Made by a program: the position numbers and the translations under genes | The notes under the pieces: generated by a model | What the model was told of the DNA's origin: nothing | The model's input: the letters and a program-made list of their open reading frames with translations, nothing else | Databases searched by the model: none | In this document: in pieces, positions 1 through 8,900 of the stretch | Layout of the letters: each line of letters starts with the position of its first letter | Position numbering within the stretch: the first letter of the stretch is position 1 | Source: Pseudarthrobacter naphthalenicus | GTDB lineage: Bacteria > Actinomycetota > Actinomycetes > Actinomycetales > Micrococcaceae | Direction of reading: 5' to 3' | Assembly: GCF_029076445.1 (NCBI RefSeq) | Contig: NZ_JARESG010000014.1 | Span: 60,688-124,687 of the forward strand | Length of the DNA: 64,000 bases

Positions 1-1
1 G

Positions 2-298
2 GATTATGACGCTGACGGCTTCCAGGACATTCTGGCCCGAAAGTCCGACGGCGCGGTGCAGCTTTACCGCGGAGCCGGCACCCCGGCGCCCCGCGCCGAA
101 GCCAGGGCCACCGTGGCCACCGGCTGGGGGGATGTCACCGGCATCCGGCCGCTGCGGGACGTCACAGGCCTGAACTCCACGGGGGTGGCACTGCGCCGGG
201 CCAACGATGTGGTGCAGTACTGGGACCTGACCGGCGGACGCCTTGCCTCGCCGTCGAACATCACCGGAAGCTGGGCGGGGCAGCGGCTGGCGCAATAG
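2..298 (+). CDS. C-terminal end of an FG-GAP/VCBS-repeat protein (5' partial)
   Basis: The reading frame is open from the window edge to the TAG at 298 and gives the last 98 residues of a larger protein. It begins DYDADGFQDILARKSDGAVQ, the Asp-rich calcium-binding loop typical of FG-GAP/VCBS beta-propeller blades, and a second weaker blade follows. Such blades usually form the C-terminal part of secreted actinobacterial proteins (for example cell-wall amidases or glycosidases), so an extracellular binding role is likely. The N-terminal catalytic part lies outside the window, so the enzyme class cannot be named. An internal ATG at 56 is not the true start. Confidence 0.75.
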   Translation, partial: DYDADGFQDILARKSDGAVQLYRGAGTPAPRAEARATVATGWGDVTGIRPLRDVTGLNSTGVALRRANDVVQYWDLTGGRLASPSNITGSWAGQRLAQ

Positions 299-358
299 CG
301 GCGGCCAGCGCCGGCAGGAACGGACAAACGCAGCGGCCGGCGCAGTAGCGCCGGAAAG

Positions 359-802
359 CTAGGCGGCCGAGGCGGCAGCCAACACGTCCTTGAGCCGCTC
401 CAGCTGAACAACTTCAGCCTTCATGGCGCGCTGGATGCCGGTGTTCATCAGCCCCAAGAGCCCCTTGGGCTGGCATTCGAGCGCGAACCGGACGCGCGTT
501 CCGGCGGGTTCGGTGCTGAAGTAATACCCGCCGGAGGGTCGGTTGTGCCCGGCGATGACCTGATACCGGATTTCGGCCCCGGGCCGGGCCTCGGTGATTT
601 CAAAGTCTGCCGGCACCGGCCAGCCGGACCGGCCCAGCACTGTCTGCCGGTACACGGAGCCCTTGGAACCGGCAACTCCGGATGAGACGCTGATGCTGCG
701 GATGCCGGTGCGCCACTTGGGCAGGTTCATCCCGTCGATCAGGAAGGTGTACACGTCCAAGGCGTCACGCGGGACGAGTACCTCGTGTTCTGCGAATGCC
801 AT
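359..802 (-). CDS. SRPBCC (START/polyketide-cyclase-like) family protein
   Basis: A 147-aa protein with the size and pattern of an SRPBCC fold: an N-terminal strand (AEHEVLVPRDALDVYTFLID), the helix-grip region with PKWRTGIRS, central strands, and a long amphipathic C-terminal helix (MKAEVVQLERLKDVLAAA). The family binds small hydrophobic ligands in a deep cavity; some members are cyclases or toxin-like coenzyme Q binders, and no specific ligand can be assigned here. The start is the ATG at 802. A second SRPBCC gene lies on the same strand across the tRNA gene (1146-1526), but the two are separated by the tRNA and are not one operon. Confidence 0.8.
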   Translation of the reverse strand: MAFAEHEVLVPRDALDVYTFLIDGMNLPKWRTGIRSISVSSGVAGSKGSVYRQTVLGRSGWPVPADFEITEARPGAEIRYQVIAGHNRPSGGYYFSTEPAGTRVRFALECQPKGLLGLMNTGIQRAMKAEVVQLERLKDVLAAASAA

Positions 803-1053
803 GGGATCCTTCGGTTAGCGTCAAGGCGGCGGCGATAGCCCGCCCCACCCCCATGGCACTGCAGCTAACGGGTTCACAGTAGCGACTGGTTTTGCTCCGG
901 ACCTAGCCACGGGCAGGGACGTTATTGAAGAGTTACTGGATTACGCCGGGCAAACCGGGCCCGGGGCGGACACGCCCCTTCAGGGTGGGCGTGTTGTCGG
1001 GACAGGCCCGCATCTGCGCTAAGCTAAGTTCTGCCCCACGCACAGGGGGCCAC

Positions 1054-1127
1054 GCGGCTGTAGCTCAATGGTAGAGCGCTAGCTTCCCAAGCTTGATACG
1101 CGGGTTCGATTCCCGTCAGCCGCTCCA
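1054..1127 (+). tRNA. tRNA-Gly (anticodon CCC)
   Basis: A complete cloverleaf can be drawn: acceptor arm GCGGCTG/CAGCCGC, D arm with GCTC..GAGC, anticodon loop TTCCCAA (anticodon CCC, reads GGG), T arm GCGGG-TTCGATT-CCCGT, and an encoded CCA at 1125-1127. The anticodon stem CTAGC/GCTTG contains one U:U mismatch at pair 28:42. An 8-bp inverted repeat (970-977/987-994) lies upstream, within about 85 nt. The gene stands alone and is not in a tRNA cluster. No integrase or attachment-site duplication is visible beside it. Confidence 0.95.
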
Positions 1128-1145
1128 CTGCGTAAATCCCTGCCC

Positions 1146-1526
1146 TTACCGGGCGTTCCGCGCCTTCCTAACCCCGCGTTCCACGGCCTTCTTCAACGCC
1201 GCCAGCCGCGCCGCCTCCTGCTTCCGGAAAGCACCCTCCTTGGCCGCGGCAAACAGTCCGCCGAACCCCTTCAGAACATACTGTGCCGTCACGGTCAGCC
1301 GCGTGCTGTCCGCCACCGGGTACACCACGCAGGAACAGGTGATGGTTTCCGTGCGGCTCTCGAGTGTTTCGGACCAGGAGCGGTCCTGCACCAGGTCCCG
1401 GAGATGCAGGGAAACCGCCTCCTGCCCGGGAACGGCGGCGCGGGCTTCCTGGTCGGTGCAGAAGGCGTAGACGTCCTGCCGTCCACAGGGGATGAGGACG
1501 GTGCTTTCGATCGTGATGGATCCCAT
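1146..1526 (-). CDS. SRPBCC family protein
   Basis: A 126-aa protein starting MGSITIESTVLIPCGRQDVYAF, which matches the N-terminal strand and helix of SRPBCC proteins, with central strands (TETITCSCVVYPV, STRLTVTAQYVLKG) and a Lys/Arg-rich C-terminal helix. I chose the ATG at 1526 because this is where the domain begins. The frame stays open to an ATG at 1607, but the extra 27 residues have no family resemblance. The domain type is that of the gene at 359-802, with low sequence similarity. Ligand and function are unknown. Confidence 0.72.
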   Translation of the reverse strand: MGSITIESTVLIPCGRQDVYAFCTDQEARAAVPGQEAVSLHLRDLVQDRSWSETLESRTETITCSCVVYPVADSTRLTVTAQYVLKGFGGLFAAAKEGAFRKQEAARLAALKKAVERGVRKARNAR

Positions 1527-1723
1527 GATGCTGTTCCCGTACTCCCGTGAGCCCGCCCGGCGCAGTGCCCAGAGCGACATTTTCACACCGGACGCGCCGA
1601 GGCACAATCACCGCCGCACCCCGGCCCTTCCGATATGCCGGGCCACCCTGCGCCAGGCCCGTTAGGTCCGCCCCTGTATGGTCAGAAGTCAGGAACCTCT
1701 TCGGTTCCGCTACAGGAGCAATC

Positions 1724-1861
1724 ATGGCTGACAAGTCCCCGCGTCAAGCAGCATCCAAAAAGGCCGGCAAGTCCATCAAGGAAAAGCGCGCTGACAAGCG
1801 GGCCGCCGCAGCGCCTTCCAGCTCCCTGGACGTCACGTCCAAGTCCACCAAAAAGAAGTGA
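1724..1861 (+). CDS. Small Lys/Ala/Ser-rich basic protein (45 aa)
   Basis: A 45-aa protein beginning MADKSPRQAASKKAGKSIKE and ending TSKSTKKK. It starts at the ATG at 1724, preceded by ACAGGAG with good spacing. About a third of the residues are Lys or Arg, there is no membrane segment, and it looks disordered and probably nucleic-acid binding. Its TGA stop overlaps the GTG start of the next gene (GTGA at 1858-1861), so the two are translationally coupled. It is a real short gene by its ribosome binding site and coupling. No function can be assigned from sequence. Confidence 0.7.
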   Translation: MADKSPRQAASKKAGKSIKEKRADKRAAAAPSSSLDVTSKSTKKK

Positions 1862-3012
1862 ACGGCCAACAGAGCCGGCTCACCCTCGGCGTCCTGGCGT
1901 CGACCCGGAAACCGGACGAACGCCGCCTCCCCATCCACCCGCTGCATTTCGAACGCATCGCCCCCGAACTGCGCCGGCACATCATCCTGGAGCAGGGCTA
2001 CGGCGAACGCTTCGGCCTCTCCGATCACCATCTCTCGTCCCTGGTCGGCAAAATCGCCACCAGGGAGGCGCTGCTGGCCGAGGCCGACGTCGTGCTCCTG
2101 CCCAAACCGCAGCCGGAAGACCTTGCGGAGCTGCGCGATGGCCAGGTCCTTTGGGGCTGGCCGCACTGCGTCCAGGACCGCGCCATTACCCAGCTGGCCA
2201 TCGACAAAAAGCTCACCCTCATTGCCTTCGAAGCCATGAACCACTGGGCGAGCGACGGCGGTTTTGGGCTGCACGTGTTCCACAAGAACAATGAGCTGGC
2301 CGGGTACTGCTCGGTGCTGCACGCTCTCTCGCTGACGGGCTCAACCGGTGATTACGGACGCCGCCTCAATGCCGTGGTGATCGGTTTCGGTGCGACTGCC
2401 CGCGGCGCCGTGACCGCGCTGAATGCACACGGCATCCACGACGTCCAGGTGCTGACCAACCGCGGAGTCGCCGCCGTGGGCGCCCCGATCCATTCGGTCA
2501 ACATCGTTCAGTTTGATCACGACGACGAGGCCCCCTTCCTGAGTCAGGTCATCTCCGACCGGGGCCGGGTTCCGCTGGCGCCGTTCCTGGCCGAAAGCGA
2601 CATTGTGGTCAACTGCACCCTGCAGGATCCGAACAACCCGCTGACGTACCTCCGGACGGAGGACCTTGCGGCGTTCAGCCCGGGCAGCCTGATCGTGGAC
2701 GTCTCGTGCGACGAGGGCATGGGCTTCAGTTGGGCACGTTCCACTACCTTCGCCGAGCCGATGTTCACGATGGCTGACCACATAAATTACTACGCCGTGG
2801 ACCACAGCCCGTCCTACCTCTGGAATTCCGCCACCTGGGAGATCAGCCAGGCGCTCATGCCGTTCTTGGAAACGGTCATCGGCGGCCCGGAAGCCTGGGA
2901 CTCGAACGAAACAATCAGGCGGGCCATCGAAATCCGCGACGGCGTGGTGCTCAACAAGGACGTGCTGGAGTTCCAGCAGCGGCAGGCCGAATACCCGCAC
3001 CTGCCGGCCTAA
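1858..3012 (+). CDS. N(5)-(carboxyethyl)ornithine synthase-like / alanine dehydrogenase family protein
   Basis: A 384-aa protein with the two-domain alanine dehydrogenase/pyridine nucleotide transhydrogenase N-terminal layout. The substrate domain (LTLGVLASTRKPDERRLPIHP) is followed by a Rossmann domain with a GFGATARGAVTAL nucleotide loop at about residues 173-185. The closest described enzyme type is N(5)-(L-1-carboxyethyl)-L-ornithine synthase, an NADPH-dependent reductive condensation of pyruvate with the ornithine side-chain amine. This activity is inferred from family and length only. It starts with GTG at 1858, overlapping the stop of the small basic protein by 4 nt, so both are expressed together. 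Confidence 0.7.
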   Translation: MNGQQSRLTLGVLASTRKPDERRLPIHPLHFERIAPELRRHIILEQGYGERFGLSDHHLSSLVGKIATREALLAEADVVLLPKPQPEDLAELRDGQVLWGWPHCVQDRAITQLAIDKKLTLIAFEAMNHWASDGGFGLHVFHKNNELAGYCSVLHALSLTGSTGDYGRRLNAVVIGFGATARGAVTALNAHGIHDVQVLTNRGVAAVGAPIHSVNIVQFDHDDEAPFLSQVISDRGRVPLAPFLAESDIVVNCTLQDPNNPLTYLRTEDLAAFSPGSLIVDVSCDEGMGFSWARSTTFAEPMFTMADHINYYAVDHSPSYLWNSATWEISQALMPFLETVIGGPEAWDSNETIRRAIEIRDGVVLNKDVLEFQQRQAEYPHLPA

Positions 3013-3024
3013 GCAGCTGCCGGC

Positions 3025-4401
3025 TTAGGCCGCCGCCGCGCCCACGATCCTCACCGGGTGGCGGCGGTCCTTGAGGTTCACGCGGAGCTTCAGGGCACCT
3101 TTCCTGGCCAGAACGACGCCGACTGTCAGGGCGGCGAGCACCGGCACCCCGCCTGCCACCAGCAGTGCCACGTGCGGGTCAACGTGCTCGGCAATCCAGC
3201 CCAACATCGGCCCGCCGATGGCCTGGCCGCCGATCAGCACCATGATGTACAGGCTCATGACGCGTCCCCGGATGGCAACGTTCGAGCTGATCTGGACCAG
3301 CTGGTTGGACCCGGTGAGGAACATCAGGCACCAGAATCCGGACAGGACCATCACGGCGCCGAACCAGAGCATGGACGGAGCCAGGGCCGCCAGGCAAAGC
3401 ATCAGGCCATACATTCCGGCGCAGAACACCACGGACCGGAGCCTCAGCCGCCGGCGGCGGGTGGAGGCAACGGCCCCGGCGAGCGCGCCGAGGGCCACCA
3501 GTGCGTTGAGCAGGCCATAGCCGCCGGCACCGACGTCGAACACGTGGTCCGCGAAGGCCGCGAGCATGACCGGCAGGCTCATGGCAAACACCGCGATGAA
3601 GCCGGCCATCAACCATGGCCAGTAAATGGTCGGCTTGCTGAGCGCGTACCGCAGCCCTTCGCGCAGCATGCCCTTCTTCTTCGGCGCCGGCGGGCTGAGG
3701 AACAGTTGGTCCTTCCGCAGGAGCAGCAGCATGGTCACAGTGGAGCAGCACGCCACGGCATTGGCAGCAAAGGCCCAGCCGGCACCGACGGCGGTCAGCA
3801 GGACACCGGCGAGGGCCGGCCCGATCAGGCCGCCCAGCTGGAAGGTGGTGGAGTTGACGCTGATCGCGTTGCGCAGGTATTTCGGACCCACCAGCTCATT
3901 GACAAAGACCTGCCGCGCGGGCTGGTCCAGCACCGTGACCAGTCCCAGCATCAGGGCGACGGAGTAGACATGCCACACCTGGATGGCGCCGGTCAGGGAC
4001 AGCACGGCAAGGGTGGCCGCGAGGATGGCCGCCAGGCTTTGGCACAGCATGAGGATCCTGCGCTTGGCGAACCGGTCGGCCACCATCCCGCCCCACGGCC
4101 CCAGCAGGAGGGAGGGCATAAACTGCAGCGCCACGGTGATGCCCACGGCGGTCACGGAGCCGGAGAGCTCCAGCACCAGCCAGTCCTGCGCGATGCGCTG
4201 CATCCAGAGGGCCACCACGGCGACAAAATGGCCGATCGCGAAGATGCGGAAGTTGGGGACCTTCAGCGAGATGAAGGTGTGGCGCCACGGGAGGTGTTCG
4301 TTGACCACCCCAAGATGCTGGGTCCGGGGCGAAGCGGCGGCGGACGCGGAATCGATGACGGGCTGGCTGACGGTTGCCGATGTGGGCGGTGGGGGAGCCA
4401 C
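3025..4401 (-). CDS. MFS transporter (EntS/MFS_3-type exporter)
   Basis: A 458-aa polytopic membrane protein with about 12 hydrophobic segments. Motifs include WMQRIAQDWLVLELSGS near the first helices, typical of the EntS-like MFS_3 group, and the loop GGMVADRFAKRRIL (MFS motif A). The N-terminal ~45 residues are Pro/Ala/Ser-rich and cytoplasmic. It starts with GTG at 4401 after GAGG with suitable spacing. It converges with the dehydrogenase gene (12 nt apart) and diverges from a LysR gene at 4564, whose product may control it. The substrate is unknown; siderophores or drugs are usual for this group. Confidence 0.82.
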   Translation of the reverse strand: MAPPPPTSATVSQPVIDSASAAASPRTQHLGVVNEHLPWRHTFISLKVPNFRIFAIGHFVAVVALWMQRIAQDWLVLELSGSVTAVGITVALQFMPSLLLGPWGGMVADRFAKRRILMLCQSLAAILAATLAVLSLTGAIQVWHVYSVALMLGLVTVLDQPARQVFVNELVGPKYLRNAISVNSTTFQLGGLIGPALAGVLLTAVGAGWAFAANAVACCSTVTMLLLLRKDQLFLSPPAPKKKGMLREGLRYALSKPTIYWPWLMAGFIAVFAMSLPVMLAAFADHVFDVGAGGYGLLNALVALGALAGAVASTRRRRLRLRSVVFCAGMYGLMLCLAALAPSMLWFGAVMVLSGFWCLMFLTGSNQLVQISSNVAIRGRVMSLYIMVLIGGQAIGGPMLGWIAEHVDPHVALLVAGGVPVLAALTVGVVLARKGALKLRVNLKDRRHPVRIVGAAAA

Positions 4402-4563
4402 GGATGTGTCCTCAGGGGAAGCGGGCGGGTGGGGATGCTCCCACGCTAAGCTGGAACCCGATGATTATGTAGACCTATCCTGGCTATAACTAGCATCACG
4501 AAACGTAATGGGGCCCGAGCCGGACCTGCGAAAACAGGCAACGGCGCCCAGAGGAGTCCGCCA

Positions 4564-5418
4564 GTGTTTGAGCCCGCACAACTTCGGTCGTTCCTTGCCG
4601 TGGCCGAGACGTTGAGCTTCACCAAGGCCGCCGAACGGCTTGGCCTGGCCCAACCAACGGTCAGCCAGCACGTCCGCAAGCTGGAAACCGCCGCCAAGCG
4701 CATCCTCATCAGCCGCGACACCCGGGACGTCCGGCTGACCGATAACGGTGACGCCATGGCCGGATTCGCCCGCAGCATCCTCTCGGCCCATGATGCTGCC
4801 GCCCGCTACTTCTCCGGCTCGGCCATGCGCGGCCGGCTCCGCTTCGGCACGGCCGACGACCTCGCCATCACCGGACTCCCCCGGATCCTGCGCGAATTCC
4901 GGCAGGTCTACCCCCAGATCAACCTCGAGCTCACCGTGGGCCAGAGCGACCAGCTGTACAAAAAGCTCAACGCCGGCCAACTCGACCTGGTGTTTGTGAA
5001 GTGGGTGGCCGGCGCGAAAGACGGGACCGTTGTCCAGCACGACACCTTCTCCTGGGTGGGGCTGGAGCAGACGTCCCTCAAGCCGGCGGACACGGTGCCG
5101 CTGATCGCCTACCCCTCCCCCAGCCTCAGCCGGAAACTGGCCATCGACGCGCTCGAAGCCCATGGCCGCACGTGGCGCATCACGTGCACCACCCGGCAGA
5201 TCAGCGGGGTACTGGCGGCCCTGAGGGCCGGGATCGGCGTTGCCGTGATGCCAACCTCGCTGGTTCCCGAGGATTTGAAGATCATCACCCGCACCTTCGA
5301 CCTGCCGCCGGTGGGTGACGTCGATTTCACCCTGATCCGCAACCCGCTGGCCAATACCGAGGTGATCGATGCCCTCACCCAGGCCATCGTGGGCCGGACT
5401 CTCAAGAAGGCCATTTAG
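4564..5418 (+). CDS. LysR family transcriptional regulator
   Basis: A 284-aa protein with an N-terminal winged helix-turn-helix (LRSFLAVAETLSFTKAAERL, then TVSQHVRKLETA) and a LysR substrate-binding domain from about residue 90. The GTG at 4564 is chosen because the canonical domain starts at once. It is divergent from the MFS exporter at 3025-4401. The 160-bp spacer contains an AT-rich stretch around 4461-4495, in an otherwise GC-rich region, that could hold both promoters and the operator. The inducer is unknown; control of the neighbouring exporter is an inference from the divergent arrangement. Confidence 0.88.
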   Translation: MFEPAQLRSFLAVAETLSFTKAAERLGLAQPTVSQHVRKLETAAKRILISRDTRDVRLTDNGDAMAGFARSILSAHDAAARYFSGSAMRGRLRFGTADDLAITGLPRILREFRQVYPQINLELTVGQSDQLYKKLNAGQLDLVFVKWVAGAKDGTVVQHDTFSWVGLEQTSLKPADTVPLIAYPSPSLSRKLAIDALEAHGRTWRITCTTRQISGVLAALRAGIGVAVMPTSLVPEDLKIITRTFDLPPVGDVDFTLIRNPLANTEVIDALTQAIVGRTLKKAI

Positions 5419-5558
5419 CCTCACCCGTAACACAAAACCATTGAAGAAAAAGCCAGCCTCCTCTATGCTTGATTACCCATGGGGTCAAGCAAAGGCCGGT
5501 TCAACACTACGAGCGCGCCCCGCAACCCATGGGGCGGCCGTGCTCTGGAAGGCAGCCA

Positions 5559-5873
5559 ATGACGACAGCCGAGAACACCCATTTCCACACCACGTATGCG
5601 CCCCGACATAACACCGCACGCCCGCTGGCCACGCATCATCCCAGCTACAGCGCCGGCATCACCCACGCCGCCGAGTACGTCGGCAAGCCAACCTGCGACA
5701 AGTGCGGCACGGACGAATTTATCTACCTGGAATCGTATGTCCCTCCGGTTTACCGGCGTGACGGGGCGGTCAGGACACTGGGCGAAGTCGCTTACACCTG
5801 CACCCGTTGCGAAGATTTCTCCGCCCACAACGTTCCGACGTCGTGGACTCCCCCGGGCTGGTACCTGGGCTAA
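5559..5873 (+). CDS. Small zinc-ribbon protein
   Basis: A 104-aa protein with two CxxC knuckles: CDKCGTDEF near residue 49 and CTRCEDF near residue 84. These four cysteines would bind one zinc ion. The N-terminal 40 residues are His-rich. The ATG at 5559 follows GGAAGG and is preferred to an in-frame ATG at 5469 that has no domain before it. It is monocistronic and ends before a strong bidirectional terminator. It could be a nucleic-acid or protein-binding adaptor; no specific role is known to me. Confidence 0.68.
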   Translation: MTTAENTHFHTTYAPRHNTARPLATHHPSYSAGITHAAEYVGKPTCDKCGTDEFIYLESYVPPVYRRDGAVRTLGEVAYTCTRCEDFSAHNVPTSWTPPGWYLG

Positions 5874-5923
5874 CTCACAATGGTCTCCGGCCGCCGCCTC
5901 CAGCGGGGCCCTCCTAACAAACA

Positions 5924-5964
5924 GAAAGTCCCGACGGCCACCCTTGGTGGCCGTCGGGACTTTC
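5924..5964. terminator. Bidirectional intrinsic terminator
   Basis: A perfect 19-bp inverted repeat (5924-5942 and 5946-5964) with a 3-nt loop, flanked by A and T runs at the arm ends (GAAAG/CTTTC). It sits between two convergent genes, the zinc-ribbon gene ending at 5873 and putA ending at 5997, and serves both strands. Confidence 0.88.
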
Positions 5965-5996
5965 CCGTATGCGGCTGCCCTGCCGCGCGCCGGCTC

Positions 5997-8900
5997 CTAG
6001 ATCAACGCATCCGAGAGGTGATTCGGCGTGCCGAACCGGTGCGCGGTGATGCTGATGGCCTGTTCGTGCAGGAACGGCAGCAGTTCAACACGGCCGGCCT
6101 CGGTGACCGGGTGTGCGTAGACCGCCACGTCCGGGCGCCCGTCGACAGCTTCCGCGAGCGCGGTGGCATCGCCGCCGATCAGCCGGATGCGCGCACCGGA
6201 CAGCTTGCCCGCTTTGGCGAGGCGCGCCGCTGAAGCCAGCCATCCGGCGTCGGCCTCCACTGTCACCTCGATGTCCAGGCCGGTGAGGACGGCCCGGAGC
6301 TGGACGGGAAGTTCGACGGCGGTGGATACGGTGAGTGCCGAACCAGCCTGGACACCGGCGGCCACGGTCCGGGCCAGGTGCGCCAGCGGAGCACCGTCAG
6401 AAAGGCGGATGGTGACCGGGAGGGCCCGGTACCGGAAGATGTTCCGTTCGGCGCTGAGGCCGGAGACGTCCTTGGCGGTGCCGAACTCGTCGGCCCAGGC
6501 CTTGGCGTCGGATGCGAGGGAGCGCTGCAGGAACCTCAGTTCCCCCGGCTGCAGGGCGCCCGAAACAGCGTTCAGGACACGCTTCACGGCCGCATTCGCG
6601 ACGTTGGCCGTGGCTGCGCTTTCCTTGCTGGTCCAGTCACCCAGCCCCGCCAGGTAGTTGGGGCCGCCGGCCTTGGTGCCGGCACCCACTGCCGACTTCT
6701 TCCAGCCGCCGAACGGCTGGCGCTGCACAATGGCCCCGGTGATGCCGCGGTTGACGTACAGGTTGCCGGCCTGGATGGAGTCCAGCCAGACGGCCAGCTC
6801 ATCCGGGTTCAGCGAGTGCAGGCCGGCGGTGAGTCCGTACTCGATCTGGTTCTGGATGGCGATGGCCTCTTCCAGGGTTTCGGCAGTCATGACGCCCAGG
6901 ACCGGTCCGAAGAACTCGGTGAGGTGGAAATAGGACCCGCGGCGGACGCCATGGCGCACGCCCGGGCTCCAGAGCCGGCCGGTCCCGTCCAGCTTCTTCG
7001 GTTCCACGGCCCAGCTTTCGCCTTCGCCGAGGGTGGTGAGGGCATTGAGGAGTTTGCCGCTGGCAGGCTCGATGATCGGGCCCATCTGGCTGGTGGGATC
7101 CTGCGGGTAGCCCACTTTCAGGGAGGTGACGGCGTCGATTAGCTGGTTGTGGAAGCGCTTGGACTTGGCGACCGAGCCCACCAGGATCACCAGTGACGCT
7201 GCGGAGCACTTCTGACCGGCGTGGCCGAACGCGGAGTAGGCAACGTCCTTGGCTGCCAGGTCCAGGTCCGCACTGGGGGTGACGATGATGGCGTTTTTGC
7301 CGCTGGTTTCGGCCAGGAGCGGGAGATCCTTGCGGAAGGACCGGAACAGCTCGGCCGTCTCATAGCCGCCGGTCAGGATCACGCGATCCACGGCGGGGTG
7401 GGAGATCAGCTGCTGGCCGAGCTCCCGTTCGCCAAGCTGCACCATGGTCAGCACGTCCCTCGGAACGCCGGCCTCCCACAGCGCTTCGATCATCACCGCG
7501 CCGCTGCGGCGGGCCTGCTTCGCCGGTTTAATCACGACGGCGGAGCCCGCGGCGAGTGCCGCCATGGTGGACCCTGCGGGAATGGCGACCGGGAAGTTCC
7601 ACGGCGGCGTCACTACGGTGAGTTTGGCCGGGACGAAGGTGGCGCCGTCGACCTTTTCCAGCTTGCGCGCCGACTCCGCATAGTAGTGCGCGAAGTCAAT
7701 GGCCTCGCTGACCTCGGGATCGCCCTGGTCCAGGGTCTTGCCGGTTTCGCTGGCCATGACTTCAAGGAGGTCTGCGCGGCGGGCCTCGAGGACGTCGCCG
7801 GCGCGGTGCAGGATCTCGGCGCGCTCGTCCCCGGACAGGGCGCCCCAGGCCTTGCCCTTCTCGATGGCCGCCGCGATCACGGAGTTCAGGGTTGCTTCAT
7901 CACCGATGGTGGCTTTTTCCACCGCAGCGTTGCCCAGCGTGGAGGTCGGGACGCGGTCCAGGATGGCGCGGCCCCAGTCCCGGTTGGCGGGCAGGGAGGG
8001 GTCCGTGTCCGGAGTGTTGTGGAACGAATCATGCGGCAGGGGCTGCGGCGGGAGGCTGCGGTTCTGCTGCCGGTTGGGCGGGGGCACCTCGTCGTCGAGC
8101 TTGTCCAGGGAGGCAAGGAAGCGCTGCTTTTCCCGCTCGAACAAAACTTCGTTCTCACTGAGTTCGAACACCGCGGACATGAAGTTGTCCTGGCTGGCAC
8201 CCTCTTCGAGGCGGCGGATCAGGTAGGCGATGGCGACGTCGAACTCGGCCGGGTGCACCACCGGGGTGTAGAGCAAAAGCGAGCCGACGTCCTTCTTGAC
8301 GGCTTCAGCCTGGCCCTGCGCCATGCCCAGCAGCATCTCGAACTCGATACCCGACTCCACTCCGCGCTGCTTGGCGAGCAGCCAGGCAAAGGCGATGTCA
8401 AAGAGGTTGTGGCCGGCCACGCCGATGCGGACGTTGTTGATGCGGTCCGGGTGGAGCGCGTAGTTAATGACGCGCTTGTAGTTGGTGTCCGAGTCCTGCT
8501 TGGTGTGCCAGGTGGCCAGCGGCCAGTCGTGGAGGGAGGCTTCCACCTGTTCCATCGGCAGGTTGGCGCCCTTGACCACACGGACCTTGATGGCGGCACC
8601 GCCGTTGGCACGGCGTTCGGCGGCCCAGTCCTGCAGCCGGATCATGGCGGCGAGCGCGTCCGGGAGGTAGGCCTGGAGGACGATGCCGGCTTCGAGGTTC
8701 TTGAACTCGGGTTTGTCCAGGATCCTGGTGAAGACCGCGATGGTCATGTCCAAGTCCTTGTATTCCTCCATGTCCAGGTTGATGAACTTGGCTTTCTGGC
8801 CGGCGCCGCTGCCGGCGAAGGAGGCGGCGCGCTGGAACAGCGGAGTCAGCTTCTCCACGACATGCTCAACGGCCTCATCGAAGGCCCAGGCGGAGTGCGG

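Noticed and set aside
1054..1127. tRNA-Gly as an integration site
   Set aside because: No integrase, no duplicated tRNA 3' end and no change in base composition in the flanks.
3058..4449. A 463-codon plus-strand frame opposite the MFS exporter
   Set aside because: Its His/Gly/Gln-rich translation is typical of an antisense frame in GC-rich DNA, and the minus strand encodes a clear MFS protein.
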